Of a stretch of DNA of 64,000 nt, positions 8,071 to 15,950 are shown piece after piece. Source of the stretch: Candidatus Rifleibacteriota bacterium (GTDB lineage Bacteria; Muiribacteriota; Ozemobacteria; Ozemobacterales; Ozemobacteraceae). Each line of letters starts with the position of its first letter. Within the stretch, counting starts at the first letter, position 1. Below the pieces are notes generated by a model. The model searched no databases, had not been told where the DNA came from, and saw only the letters and a list, made by a program, of their open reading frames with translations. The stretch spans positions 62,001-126,000 of the forward strand of contig JANJUX010000015.1 in assembly GCA_024710355.1 (NCBI GenBank), in the 5' to 3' direction. Both the position numbers and the translations under genes were made by a program.

Positions 8071-8835
8071 ATGAGCTCTTGTAAACGCCCTCTGATCGGT
8101 ATCGCCTATGCAGATTCTTCGGTGCGCGACCAGGAAATGCGTATCCGCACCTATGTCTCGCGTAAATATTTCCACGCCGTGCAAAAGGCCGGTGGTGATC
8201 CCATTCTGCTGCCCGCACCGCTGCTGCTGCCCGGGCAAAGCTCGCGTGAGTTTTTCGAACGCTTTGTCATGCGCTATCTGGGTCTGGTCGACGGTTTGCT
8301 GATGCCGGGCGGCGAAGACGTGCACCCGCGCTTTCAGGGCGAAGACCCGCTGCCAACCCTCGATCTTGTCAATCCGTTCCGCGATGAATATGAACTGCTG
8401 CTCGTCGAAAAGGCCCGTAGTGAATTTTCGCTGCCGGTTCTCGGCATCTGCAGAGGCTGTCAGGTAATGGCTATTGCCCTCGGCGGCAAAGTGCATCAGG
8501 ATCTCGCCGGTGTCGCCGGCGTGCAGCATTCGCAGAAGGCCCCGCGCTGGTCAACCTCACATCAGGTCTCAGTTGTCGAAGGCTCACAACTTGCCCGGGC
8601 AGTAAAATCACCTTCCGGCAAGATTTTTACCAACTCGTTTCACCATCAGGCAGTCAAAGAAGTGCCGGCTGGTTTTGTCGCCTCAGGCCATACTGGTGAC
8701 GGAGTCATCGAAGCGATCGAGAGCCGCGAAGCCAGATTTTTTGTCGGGGTTCAATGGCACCCCGAAGAAACTTTCGACGGCGACGAATACAGCCGCAACC
8801 TCTTCTCTTCTTTCATAACCGCCGCCTCAACATAG
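8071..8835 (+). CDS. Gamma-glutamyl-gamma-aminobutyrate hydrolase family protein (PuuD-like)
   Basis: 254 residues from ATG 8071; the stop of dppC is at 8067-8069, so only one base separates them. It is a class I glutamine-amidotransferase fold of the peptidase C26 family: LMPGGEDVHP near residue 80, nucleophile Cys in GICRGCQ, and the His-Glu pair in VQWHPE. Members cleave gamma-glutamyl bonds, for example in gamma-Glu-GABA or folate polyglutamates. Placed directly after a peptide importer, it probably processes an imported gamma-glutamyl peptide in the cytoplasm. That functional link is inferred from the operon. Confidence 0.85.
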   Translation: MSSCKRPLIGIAYADSSVRDQEMRIRTYVSRKYFHAVQKAGGDPILLPAPLLLPGQSSREFFERFVMRYLGLVDGLLMPGGEDVHPRFQGEDPLPTLDLVNPFRDEYELLLVEKARSEFSLPVLGICRGCQVMAIALGGKVHQDLAGVAGVQHSQKAPRWSTSHQVSVVEGSQLARAVKSPSGKIFTNSFHHQAVKEVPAGFVASGHTGDGVIEAIESREARFFVGVQWHPEETFDGDEYSRNLFSSFITAAST

Positions 8836-8852
8836 ATTTTCGTCTGTCCCCC

Positions 8853-8880
8853 TAAACTTTTTGGGCATTTGTGCCGATAT
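8853..8880 (+). promoter_or_regulatory. Possible sigma-28-like promoter
   Basis: TAAACTTT at 8853-8860 and GCCGATAT at 8873-8880 resemble the flagellar/sigma-28 boxes TAAAGTTT and GCCGATAA. The spacer is 12 bases, one more than usual. The start codon of the secreted protein gene is about 30 bases downstream. Weak by itself, but a second GCCGATA promoter-like element precedes the lipoprotein gene at 22730. Confidence 0.3.
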
Positions 8881-8910
8881 ATATTACAGGGACGATAAAG
8901 GGGGCAGTGT

Positions 8911-9393
8911 ATGAAAAAGATAACCCGCGCGATTCTGCTGGCTGTGCTTCTGGTTATGGCCTTCAGCGGTTTCAAGACCGTCGAGAACCGCTCGGTCGAA
9001 ATTCTTGACTGCCAGTTGACTACCAGCGAAGCCAATCTCAAGATTCTGCCGGGGACCCGTTATCGTCAAAACTCGGTCAGTCTGAGGGTCGCCGTTCACG
9101 AAAATGCCAAAACCGCCGCCGAAGGCTTCAGAAAAGTTGAATTGCTGCAGATCCCGGCGGGCGGCATAACTTTCAGAGTGCCCCTTTCAAAAAAGCTGAA
9201 TTCTGGTCAGAGCTATAAAGTGGCTGTAATGGTCGACGAAATCGAAACCGGCAACCGCGAAATTCAGTGGACCTCTCTTAAAGTCCAGGGAACCAGCTCT
9301 GACGATTTTTTCTCACGCAAATTCAGACCGATAACTGAACCCGCCAATCTACGCAACCAGATCAGCGCTCGCGCCATCAGAAGTCGCCTCTAA
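8911..9393 (+). CDS. Small secreted protein of unknown function
   Basis: 160 residues with a clear N-terminal signal peptide (about 1-20, KKITRAILLAVLLVMAFSG). The mature part is rich in beta-strand-forming stretches and charged residues and shows no cysteine pattern or known motif I recognise. A GGGGGC ribosome site precedes ATG 8911 and a sigma-28-like promoter lies just upstream. It stands alone on the plus strand between the peptide-import operon and the convergent UbiA gene. Codon use matches the neighbours, and the signal peptide and ribosome site argue it is a real gene. Confidence 0.7.
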   Translation: MKKITRAILLAVLLVMAFSGFKTVENRSVEILDCQLTTSEANLKILPGTRYRQNSVSLRVAVHENAKTAAEGFRKVELLQIPAGGITFRVPLSKKLNSGQSYKVAVMVDEIETGNREIQWTSLKVQGTSSDDFFSRKFRPITEPANLRNQISARAIRSRL

Positions 9394-9437
9394 TGCGGCT
9401 TTTGTGTTGTCTGTCTTAGAGGCGTGTTTTTGGACCT

Positions 9438-9476
9438 AAAAATACCGTTTTAAGGGCAAAAAAATACTGTTTTTTA
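9438..9476. repeat. Short direct repeat of an A-tract/T-tract box
   Basis: AAAAATACCGTTTT (from 9438) and AAAAATACTGTTTT (from 9460) repeat with a 22-base period, two helical turns, in the gap between two convergent genes. It could be a paired protein-binding site or part of termination; no strong hairpin accompanies it. Confidence 0.35.
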
Positions 9477-9528
9477 GAAGTTTTTTCCCTTTTTGTGCGC
9501 TTTTCGGCTGGTCCGATCTGTCAGAGTG

Positions 9529-10434
9529 TCAGAGTAAAAATCTGGCGGAATGAATTACCATGACGACGACTGCGGCCCAGATAACCACGCATGCCTGCAG
9601 CGGCCGGTCGCTTAAGACAACCTCGGAAGGGTTTTCCCCCAGATCCTGTATGTGAATCAGGTAGAGATAGCGCAATATGCCGTAAATTACCATTGGCACC
9701 GTATAGATCATTTTGTCACTGCCAAATTTTGCAATCGTTTCGGGGCTGACCGTGTAGAAGGTATAGGTGACAATCGCTGTGGCAGCCAGAATCGACGTCA
9801 TCTGATCGATATAGTTCAATGAATACTGTGCCAGAATCTTGCGGTGCTTGACCGCATCGTCACTGTGATTGGCTATTTCCTGGCGGCGCTTGGCAAGGCC
9901 GAGAAACATCGCCAGCATCAGCGTCGAAAGCAGCAGCCAGTGTGAAATGTAGATTTCAGGCTCAAGACTCTTCAGGGCCCCGACACCGGCGGTCGCACGC
10001 AATACAAAGCCGATTGCGATGCACATGACATCGAGTATGACCAGGTTTTTGAGCTTGAAACTGTAAGCCAGATTCAGCATAAAATAAGCCAGAGCCAGCG
10101 AGAAAAACAGCGGCGAAAGCTGCCAGGCCGAGAGCAGACTGATGATGAGGATGATAATCAGAGCCCCTTTGGCCTCTCCCAGCGAAAGCTCGCCAGAGGG
10201 AATCGGCCGTCGGCATTTTACCGGGTGCAGACGGTCTTTTTCGAGGTCGGCAAGGTCGTTGAGCAGGTAAACACTGCCAGACAGGCCGCAGAAGGTGAAA
10301 AAACCGGCAATGGTAAACAGCCACGCCTGCCCCGAAAACAGCAGACCTTTTTCCGAAAACAGCAGAGCCGCGAACAGAATCAGGTTCTTGGTCCATTGTT
10401 TCGGGCGAAGACTGTTAAAAACAGGTGCAATCAT
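9529..10434 (-). CDS. UbiA-family prenyltransferase, DPPR-synthase-like
   Basis: 301 residues with about eight or nine membrane helices. The N-terminus SLRPKQWTKNLILFAALLF and the first Asp-rich motif NDLADLEKD followed by RPIPSG match 5-phosphoribosyl-1-diphosphate:decaprenyl-phosphate transferases (the Rv3806c group) within the UbiA superfamily. Such enzymes put phosphoribose on a polyprenyl phosphate, the first step to decaprenyl-phosphoryl ribose or arabinose donors for cell-surface glycans. The start is ATG 10434 after AGGAAA. No epimerase or arabinosyltransferase gene is adjacent, so the pathway partners are elsewhere. The subfamily call is less certain than the superfamily. Confidence 0.8.
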   Translation of the reverse strand: MIAPVFNSLRPKQWTKNLILFAALLFSEKGLLFSGQAWLFTIAGFFTFCGLSGSVYLLNDLADLEKDRLHPVKCRRPIPSGELSLGEAKGALIIILIISLLSAWQLSPLFFSLALAYFMLNLAYSFKLKNLVILDVMCIAIGFVLRATAGVGALKSLEPEIYISHWLLLSTLMLAMFLGLAKRRQEIANHSDDAVKHRKILAQYSLNYIDQMTSILAATAIVTYTFYTVSPETIAKFGSDKMIYTVPMVIYGILRYLYLIHIQDLGENPSEVVLSDRPLQACVVIWAAVVVMVIHSARFLL

Positions 10435-10594
10435 AGATTTTCCTGACTGAAGCTTTTGTATTCAGCAAATTTTAGCAGCTGGGCTTGATTCTGTAAAGAT
10501 TTCCATGTTCTGACCTATGTATTTGTTCGAGAATTTAGGTGACTGCAGGCCGGTTTGTGTTAGAATTCGTTATCATTGTCACACCGTATTTATC

Positions 10595-11734
10595 ATGCAA
10601 ACTACCGGACCAGAAATACTTCTGATGAAGCTGCCGGCCGACTGTAACGTCGTCTGGCCCTGCTACAACCGATTCCCCGGGCGAAACGCTCCTCTGGGGC
10701 TTCTTTGCCTTGCTGCGGTCGAACCTCAGCGAATTGCAACTCTCGATGCGGTTACCAGTCATGGCCTGATCGACTGCCTCGCTTCATATTCTGCAGAAAG
10801 CATCAGAGCGGTTATTCTGCAGCGATCAGACAAGACTGATCCGGAAAAGGCCAGAGCCTTTTCGCAGAGGGTTCGCGAGCTTCTGCCCAGTGCCTCGGTC
10901 GGCGTCAACGCCGAAAAGTGTGAAGTGCCTGCCTGGGCAGATTTTGCCGTCGATGGTACCGGCAAGTCAGCACTTCTGCGAATTCTGCGCGGCGACCGTC
11001 TCACCGGGTTTATCGATCACCGGCATGATGACGATCTTTCGCCGCTGCCTGTTCCTGAAGAAACTTTTATCGACTGTGGTTACGATATTCACCCCGAAAA
11101 ATGGCTGGCCGGAACCACACTCGAAATTTGCCAGCCGTGGCAGGGCCTGCATGATATGAGCACTACCAGACGCACCTGGCCTGGTCTTGACTGGGTTTCA
11201 CGTCTGGTTGCCTGGCTCAAGTTATCCGGAATCGCCGCTTTTCATTTCCGGCCTTCCGGTCTCAACTGTGATGATCTGCATGAACTGCGCTCATTGCTGC
11301 TCAATCAGAAAGCCCGTTTTGCTGTTTCTTTCGTGGCTGCCGATGAGATCAATATTCGGCAGATCGGCTGGCCTCTGCAGCAGGTCTGGCTTTATTACCC
11401 GAACCGGACTTCGGCTGACAGAATGCGCGAACATCTTCAGCACATCCATGACGCCGGCTTTCAGACCGGCGTACAGGTAGATTCGGCCTGGCTGAGCTGC
11501 CATGGCTACGGCGCCATGACCACGCTTGTCGATCGTCTGGCAATAATCGATGACGGGCTCTGGCCGGTGGGCGAGATACGCCGCCTGATGGCGCGTTACT
11601 GGGGCGGCAAAAACCGGTTTTTCCGCAGACTTTTTTCTCTCAGAAATGCTTCAGAACTGGTTATGTTCATGAAAACTTCCTATTTTCTCCTCGAAACTCT
11701 GTTTTCATCCGACGAAGAAGGCGGTAAAAGATGA
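10595..11734 (+). CDS. Degenerate B12-binding/radical-SAM-like protein
   Basis: 379 residues if ATG 10595 is used; ATG 10517 and ATG 10625 are also in frame and none has a clear ribosome site. The N-terminus (PGRNAPLGLLCLAAV) resembles the B12-binding domain of B12-radical SAM proteins. A later stretch, LEICQPWQGLHDM (about 176-188), sits where the CxxxCxxC cluster motif would be, but only the first Cys (C179) remains; the next two positions are Gln183 and His186. The following segments resemble a partial TIM barrel. This suggests a protein that has lost its 4Fe-4S cluster. Its stop overlaps the aroQ start (ATGA), indicating co-expression. The homology is inferred by eye. Confidence 0.5.
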   Translation: MQTTGPEILLMKLPADCNVVWPCYNRFPGRNAPLGLLCLAAVEPQRIATLDAVTSHGLIDCLASYSAESIRAVILQRSDKTDPEKARAFSQRVRELLPSASVGVNAEKCEVPAWADFAVDGTGKSALLRILRGDRLTGFIDHRHDDDLSPLPVPEETFIDCGYDIHPEKWLAGTTLEICQPWQGLHDMSTTRRTWPGLDWVSRLVAWLKLSGIAAFHFRPSGLNCDDLHELRSLLLNQKARFAVSFVAADEINIRQIGWPLQQVWLYYPNRTSADRMREHLQHIHDAGFQTGVQVDSAWLSCHGYGAMTTLVDRLAIIDDGLWPVGEIRRLMARYWGGKNRFFRRLFSLRNASELVMFMKTSYFLLETLFSSDEEGGKR

Positions 11735-12153
11735 TACATGTTGTTAACGGCCCTAATCTGAATCTGCTTGGCCGGCGTGAACCAGCGATTTACGGCACGC
11801 GAACCCTTAAAAGCATCCAGGAAGAACTTGAAGAGCTGGCGTTCTGCAACAATGAGGAGCTGTCTTTTTTTCAAAGTAACCATGAGGGTGCGATTCTCGA
11901 TTACCTTCAAAAACTGAAAGAAGGCGATCGGGTTATCATCAACCCGGGCGCCCTGGCTCATTCAAGCATCAGCCTGCGCGACTGTATCGTCGGGACCGGT
12001 ATCGAAGCAGTTGAAGTGCATATTTCGAATATTTCCGCCAGAGAGGCGTTTCGCCATAATTCCCTGATAAGTCCGGTCTGTCGGGGAATCATCTCGGGTC
12101 TCGGGGCCGATGGCTACCGCCTTGCCCTGACCTGGTTCATCGAGAGGGAATAG
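11731..12153 (+). CDS. aroQ: Type II 3-dehydroquinate dehydratase
   Basis: 140 residues, the normal size of the dodecameric type II enzyme that converts 3-dehydroquinate to 3-dehydroshikimate in the shikimate pathway. Family motifs run in order: NGPNLNLLGRREPAIYG at the N-terminus with the catalytic Tyr, SNHEG, INPGALAHSSISLRD, VEVHISN, and the Arg-containing loop ending GLGADGYRLAL. The start overlaps the previous stop as ATGA and the stop overlaps the next start as TAGTG. It is thus sandwiched between two genes not normally tied to aromatic synthesis. Confidence 0.93.
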   Translation: MIHVVNGPNLNLLGRREPAIYGTRTLKSIQEELEELAFCNNEELSFFQSNHEGAILDYLQKLKEGDRVIINPGALAHSSISLRDCIVGTGIEAVEVHISNISAREAFRHNSLISPVCRGIISGLGADGYRLALTWFIERE

Positions 12154-14399
12154 TGACAGAGTCGCCAGCCAGATCGATCGAGCTTCTTGCGCCGGCCGGC
12201 AGTCCTGCCTGTCTGAAAGCGGCCTGCCTGGCCGGTGCAGACGCGGTTTATCTTGCCGGAAAAAGATTCGGTGCCCGTGCTTTTGCCGCCAATTTCGACG
12301 AGAAAAGCCTGCGCTGGGCGCGTCGCGTTACTCAGGCTCTCGGAAAAAAGATGTATGTCACCCTCAATACCATTGTTTTTGAGCACGAGTGGAAGCTGCT
12401 CGACGAAGCCCTGACCTTTTATGAGTCGCTGCAGCCCGACGCCCTGATAATTCAGGATATCGGTGTTGCAGTCGAATTGAAGCGCCGTGGCAGCAGAATT
12501 CCGCTGCATCTGAGCACCCAGGGAGCCTGGTTTGGCCATGGCGGTGCCGAAGAACTCAAAGACCTTGGCATTTCGCGGGTGATTCTGCCGCGCGAAGTCA
12601 GTGCTGACGAACTGCAGAAACTGTTGCAGACCGCGCCTTTCGAACTCGAAATATTTGTGCATGGGGCCATGTGTTACAGCATTTCCGGGCGCTGCTTCTG
12701 GAGTATCGCCCTCGGAACCCGCTCCGGCAACCGTGGCACCTGTGCCCAGCCCTGTCGCCGCGAATATTCGATCGATGGCAGTCGTGGCAACGGCGGCAGC
12801 TGCCTTTTCAGTCCGCGCGACCTTCGTCTGATAGATGAGGTTGCATGGCTCAAGAGTTCCGGCGTTGCGTCTTTGAAAATCGAAGGGCGCATGAAAAGCC
12901 CCGAATATGTTTATCAGGTGGTAAAAGCTTATCGCGAAGCGCTTGATGACGGCAAAAACAGAGGGCCTGCAAAACTCAACGAAGTTTTTACCAGGGCGGC
13001 ATCGGCCGGGTTTTTCAACGGCCCGGTTGACTCCGCTACCTGGCAAACTGGCGACAATCCAGGCAGAGAGGGAGTGGTAATCGGTGTCACCACCGGAAAA
13101 ACTTCAGACGGGCTTGTTGAACTGCAGGCCAAAGAGATGCCTGTTCCCGGTGACGGCATTGTCTGGGAAAAAAATGGTGAACAGCAGGGCGCCAGAATTA
13201 CCTGGGTCAAGACCGACAGAAAGCATCCTAAAATAGTCTGGGTGCGCGGCTTACCCGTTACTCTCGGTGTCGGCGTCGAGTTGCGCCGAACCTCAACCTC
13301 AGATGAGGGCAGCTGGGAATCGCAGTGGAACCGCGACTGGGAGCGCCGGCCGGTCGACCTTTTCTGGTCGGGGTATGAAGGCACTCCTCTTGCGGTAGAA
13401 GCGGTTATCAATGAACATCGTTTGCGGCTTGAGTCTGAAGAGCTGTTGCAGCTGGCCATGAACAAGGGCCTCGAAGAGGGCCCTCTGCAGGAAAAATTTG
13501 CGGTGCTTGGCGACCTTTTTAAATCAGGCCGGATGATCACCAAACTTCTGGGTAAAGGCCTGCACATCAGTGGCAGCGCCCTGAAAAAACTTAAACGTTC
13601 ACTGGTCGAGAGCCTGTGCCGCCTTGAACAGCTGCCGCCGCCAAAAGGCGAGCCGTCGCTTGCGGCTCTGATACTTTCTTCGCGCCAGAGCCGACCCGAT
13701 TATTCGCGACACTTCGCCGACAATGCCAGGCCACAGGTCAATCTGCGGGTCTGGAACCACAGCTTCCCGTTTTTGCGTGATCTGCCCGTCGATGGCTGGA
13801 TTCTGCCGTGGCATGGCGATAATACCCGTGCCGAAATGGTTCTGCGCGGCAAAGTTTCGTGGTGGCTGCCGCCGATACTTACCCGCGAGCAGTTTGAGCG
13901 CCTGGCTGACGAGTTCAGGACTCTTGAATCAGGAAGCTTTGTCTGCCTTGGCTGGGAAGGCTTTGCCCTGGCCAGAATGTTTCCCAGGCTTAAATTCACA
14001 TTCGACTGGTCGTTCAATATCTGCAACCTTGCCGCGCTCGATTATATCCGCAACTGCGGGCTCGATGCGGTATTTTCGCGGGAATGGCGCGAAGAGCGCA
14101 TTCCGGTCGATCTTGCCGGTTTTCGCAGCAATTATGCCTGGAACCCGCTGGTGTCATTTACCCGCTTCAGGCCAGATATGAAGGCTGGTGTGGTTGCCCA
14201 GAACTCGCATAACGACAGGTTTTTTGTGTTGCCGGTCGGTAATGATGTCACCGCCATGTTTATCGAAGATAAGCCGACTTCGATCATTCGTCGTAACAGC
14301 GCTTCGCTGCAGATTGACGTTGCGGTTTCGCCCGAAGAAAATCCGGTTCAGGCCGCAAAAGACCTGAACCGGATGCTTGAATCTTTCAGAAACGCCTGA
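12153..14399 (+). CDS. Peptidase U32 family protein, RlhA-like (probable RNA hydroxylase)
   Basis: 748 residues from GTG 12153, preceded by GAGAGGG and overlapping the aroQ stop by one base. The N-terminal half has the U32 fold: ELLAPAGSPACLKAA, then the signature FVHGAMCYSISGRCFWS and a Cys pair in RGTCAQPCRREY, followed by LKIEGRMKSPEYV. The long C-terminal part matches the extended RlhA/YdcP-type architecture. U32 proteins were first called collagenases, but in E. coli RlhA hydroxylates a 23S rRNA cytidine and TrhP hydroxylates tRNA uridine. Coupling to aroQ fits reports tying these hydroxylations to prephenate; that link is my inference. Confidence 0.8.
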   Translation: MTESPARSIELLAPAGSPACLKAACLAGADAVYLAGKRFGARAFAANFDEKSLRWARRVTQALGKKMYVTLNTIVFEHEWKLLDEALTFYESLQPDALIIQDIGVAVELKRRGSRIPLHLSTQGAWFGHGGAEELKDLGISRVILPREVSADELQKLLQTAPFELEIFVHGAMCYSISGRCFWSIALGTRSGNRGTCAQPCRREYSIDGSRGNGGSCLFSPRDLRLIDEVAWLKSSGVASLKIEGRMKSPEYVYQVVKAYREALDDGKNRGPAKLNEVFTRAASAGFFNGPVDSATWQTGDNPGREGVVIGVTTGKTSDGLVELQAKEMPVPGDGIVWEKNGEQQGARITWVKTDRKHPKIVWVRGLPVTLGVGVELRRTSTSDEGSWESQWNRDWERRPVDLFWSGYEGTPLAVEAVINEHRLRLESEELLQLAMNKGLEEGPLQEKFAVLGDLFKSGRMITKLLGKGLHISGSALKKLKRSLVESLCRLEQLPPPKGEPSLAALILSSRQSRPDYSRHFADNARPQVNLRVWNHSFPFLRDLPVDGWILPWHGDNTRAEMVLRGKVSWWLPPILTREQFERLADEFRTLESGSFVCLGWEGFALARMFPRLKFTFDWSFNICNLAALDYIRNCGLDAVFSREWREERIPVDLAGFRSNYAWNPLVSFTRFRPDMKAGVVAQNSHNDRFFVLPVGNDVTAMFIEDKPTSIIRRNSASLQIDVAVSPEENPVQAAKDLNRMLESFRNA

Positions 14400-14408
14400 T
14401 GTAAGGCC

Positions 14409-14867
14409 TCAGGCAGCTCTTTCGACAAAGCCGCGACCCTGTGGTTTAACTGTGAGAACGGCGCAGGGCGATTTGCGGGCGATTTCGTAGCTGTTGCCAC
14501 CAAGCCATGAATCGATGAAGCCGGTTTTACCGTGGGCCCCGATGATGATCAGGCTGATTTCGTTGTCTTTGGCGTAGTTGATGATAGTTTCATAAACCAG
14601 GCCGCCCTGAACTTTCCTGATGATGTCGAAATCATTGTATTTGGCAGGAACAAAGCTTTCGAGCTGCTTCATGTTCTGCTCCTGCCACTTGGTCGAAGTT
14701 TCGAGCGGGTCGCCAAGATTGCCGGCGTGAAGAACTTCTTCTTCGATGACGTTGAGAAGATGAATCTGCGCGCCATATTCGCTGGCAAAGGTGGCGGCAT
14801 ATCTGAGAGCCAGTTCTGAACCTTCCGAAAAATCAATGGGTACGAGAATTTTGTTAATTTTTATCAT
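14409..14867 (-). CDS. Universal stress protein, UspA family
   Basis: 152 residues with the single Usp domain. The N-terminus KILVPIDFSEGSELALRYA and the nucleotide-binding signature GAHGKTGFIDSWLGGNS (GxHGxxG then G-x-S) show it is the ATP-binding type. These cytoplasmic proteins accumulate in stress or growth arrest and bind ATP or modulate partners. It ends 9 bases from the convergent U32 gene and is monocistronic as far as can be seen. Its specific partner is not indicated. Confidence 0.9.
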   Translation of the reverse strand: MIKINKILVPIDFSEGSELALRYAATFASEYGAQIHLLNVIEEEVLHAGNLGDPLETSTKWQEQNMKQLESFVPAKYNDFDIIRKVQGGLVYETIINYAKDNEISLIIIGAHGKTGFIDSWLGGNSYEIARKSPCAVLTVKPQGRGFVERAA

Positions 14868-14926
14868 CGAAGAACCTTCCCATAAATGTTTCGCTCATTT
14901 TACAATTCAAAGACTTCGAGGTCAAA

Positions 14927-15760
14927 TTATTTAATCCAGACCGGTGTACGACCAGCAGTCAGGGTTTTTACGTCAAGCCCTTCGATAGAAGCCATGCCAA
15001 TGGTGTTGCCCTGCTGAAAGACAACATGACGATTGTCGGGTGAAAGGCTTGGGTAGATACCCCTGACAATCGGCCGCTGCACTTCGCTCTGGTCGACAGC
15101 CAGGTATTCAAGTTCATTTTCGCCGTGCCGATCTGTAAAGTAGACAATAAACTTGCCATCTTTACTGAAAACCGGAAACGATTCATTGATCTTTTCGGTT
15201 GCGGTGAGGCGTTTGATGCCCTGCATCAAGGTTGAAATCAGGTAAAGATCTGCTGTGCCATCTTCGGTCAGAGCCGAAACCGCTATCCAGGCGCCGTCGG
15301 CTGACCAGTTGGCAGCGGTGACCTTGAGATCTTGAGAAATCTTGTTCGCCTGCTTGCGCTCGAGGCTGTAGACATACAGCTCGGCCTTGCCATTGCAGGT
15401 GGTATAGAGAAAGAATTTGCCGTCGGGCGAAAAATCTTCGAATGCTGCATCGGTCAGCACCCTTCTGACGCGGTCGCCCGCCTTGTTGAGCAGGTAAATT
15501 TCTGAGGTCATGTCGGAGGTTTTGTTGGTGAAACCGATCCAGCCGCTGGCCTCATTGTAGCGCGGGAACATGATATTGTTGAAAGCCGGGGTCAGGCGCA
15601 GTTTTTCTGTGCCATCTGGGTTGATGACTGCCAGATAGTTTGTGTCTGGCTCTGGCGAATCGATGAACAGTATTCTGCCTTCGGGCAGATCAGCGGCTTG
15701 AGCGGCAAAGCAAAACAAGGTCTGAATAAGCAACAGGGCAATCAACATTTTCCTCTTCAT
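14927..15760 (-). CDS. Exported TolB-like beta-propeller (PD40 repeats)
   Basis: 277 residues with a signal peptide (about 1-22, ending AAQAA). The rest is built from TolB/PD40-type blades, each with an FSPDGKFFLY- or WSADGAWIAV-like core; five or six are visible, fewer than a full TolB with its N-terminal domain. It therefore lacks the TolB Pal-interacting N-terminus and is better seen as a periplasmic propeller of unknown binding. AAAGG precedes ATG 15760. A strong hairpin and T-run separate it from the LysM gene upstream. Confidence 0.75.
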   Translation of the reverse strand: MKRKMLIALLLIQTLFCFAAQAADLPEGRILFIDSPEPDTNYLAVINPDGTEKLRLTPAFNNIMFPRYNEASGWIGFTNKTSDMTSEIYLLNKAGDRVRRVLTDAAFEDFSPDGKFFLYTTCNGKAELYVYSLERKQANKISQDLKVTAANWSADGAWIAVSALTEDGTADLYLISTLMQGIKRLTATEKINESFPVFSKDGKFIVYFTDRHGENELEYLAVDQSEVQRPIVRGIYPSLSPDNRHVVFQQGNTIGMASIEGLDVKTLTAGRTPVWIK

Positions 15761-15786
15761 GTTTTTACCTTTCGCGGAAGAAAAAT

Positions 15787-15811
15787 CTGGTCAGGGTATG
15801 ACCCTGACCAG
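15787..15811 (-). terminator. Intrinsic terminator of the LysM gene
   Basis: An 11-bp perfect inverted repeat, CTGGTCAGGGT and ACCCTGACCAG, around a 3-base centre. Read on the minus strand it is followed by ATTTTTCTT, so it should end transcription of the LysM gene before the TolB-like gene. Confidence 0.75.
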
Positions 15812-15850
15812 AAGTATAAACCATTATCATGCTGGCGACCAACAGTTTTT

Positions 15851-15901
15851 AGGGGCCGTTAAACAAAAACCATGACAATGGTTTTTGCTTTTACGGCCCC
15901 T
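15851..15901. repeat. Long two-tier palindrome
   Basis: An outer 9-bp stem (AGGGGCCGT with ACGGCCCCT, 15851-15859 and 15893-15901) encloses an inner 10-bp stem (CAAAAACCAT with ATGGTTTTTG, 15864-15873 and 15878-15887) and a GACA loop. It lies between the LysM stop and the terminator, so it may be a second terminator, an RNA-stability element or a dispersed palindrome. Confidence 0.6.
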
Positions 15902-15950
15902 TATGGCCGGTCGCATGGACAAAGTGTAACAGTAATTTCTTAACAAGGCC

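Noticed and set aside
12114..13046. A 310-codon minus-strand open frame over the U32 gene
   Set aside because: Shadow of a well-supported gene in a GC-biased codon context; no motif and no ribosome site.
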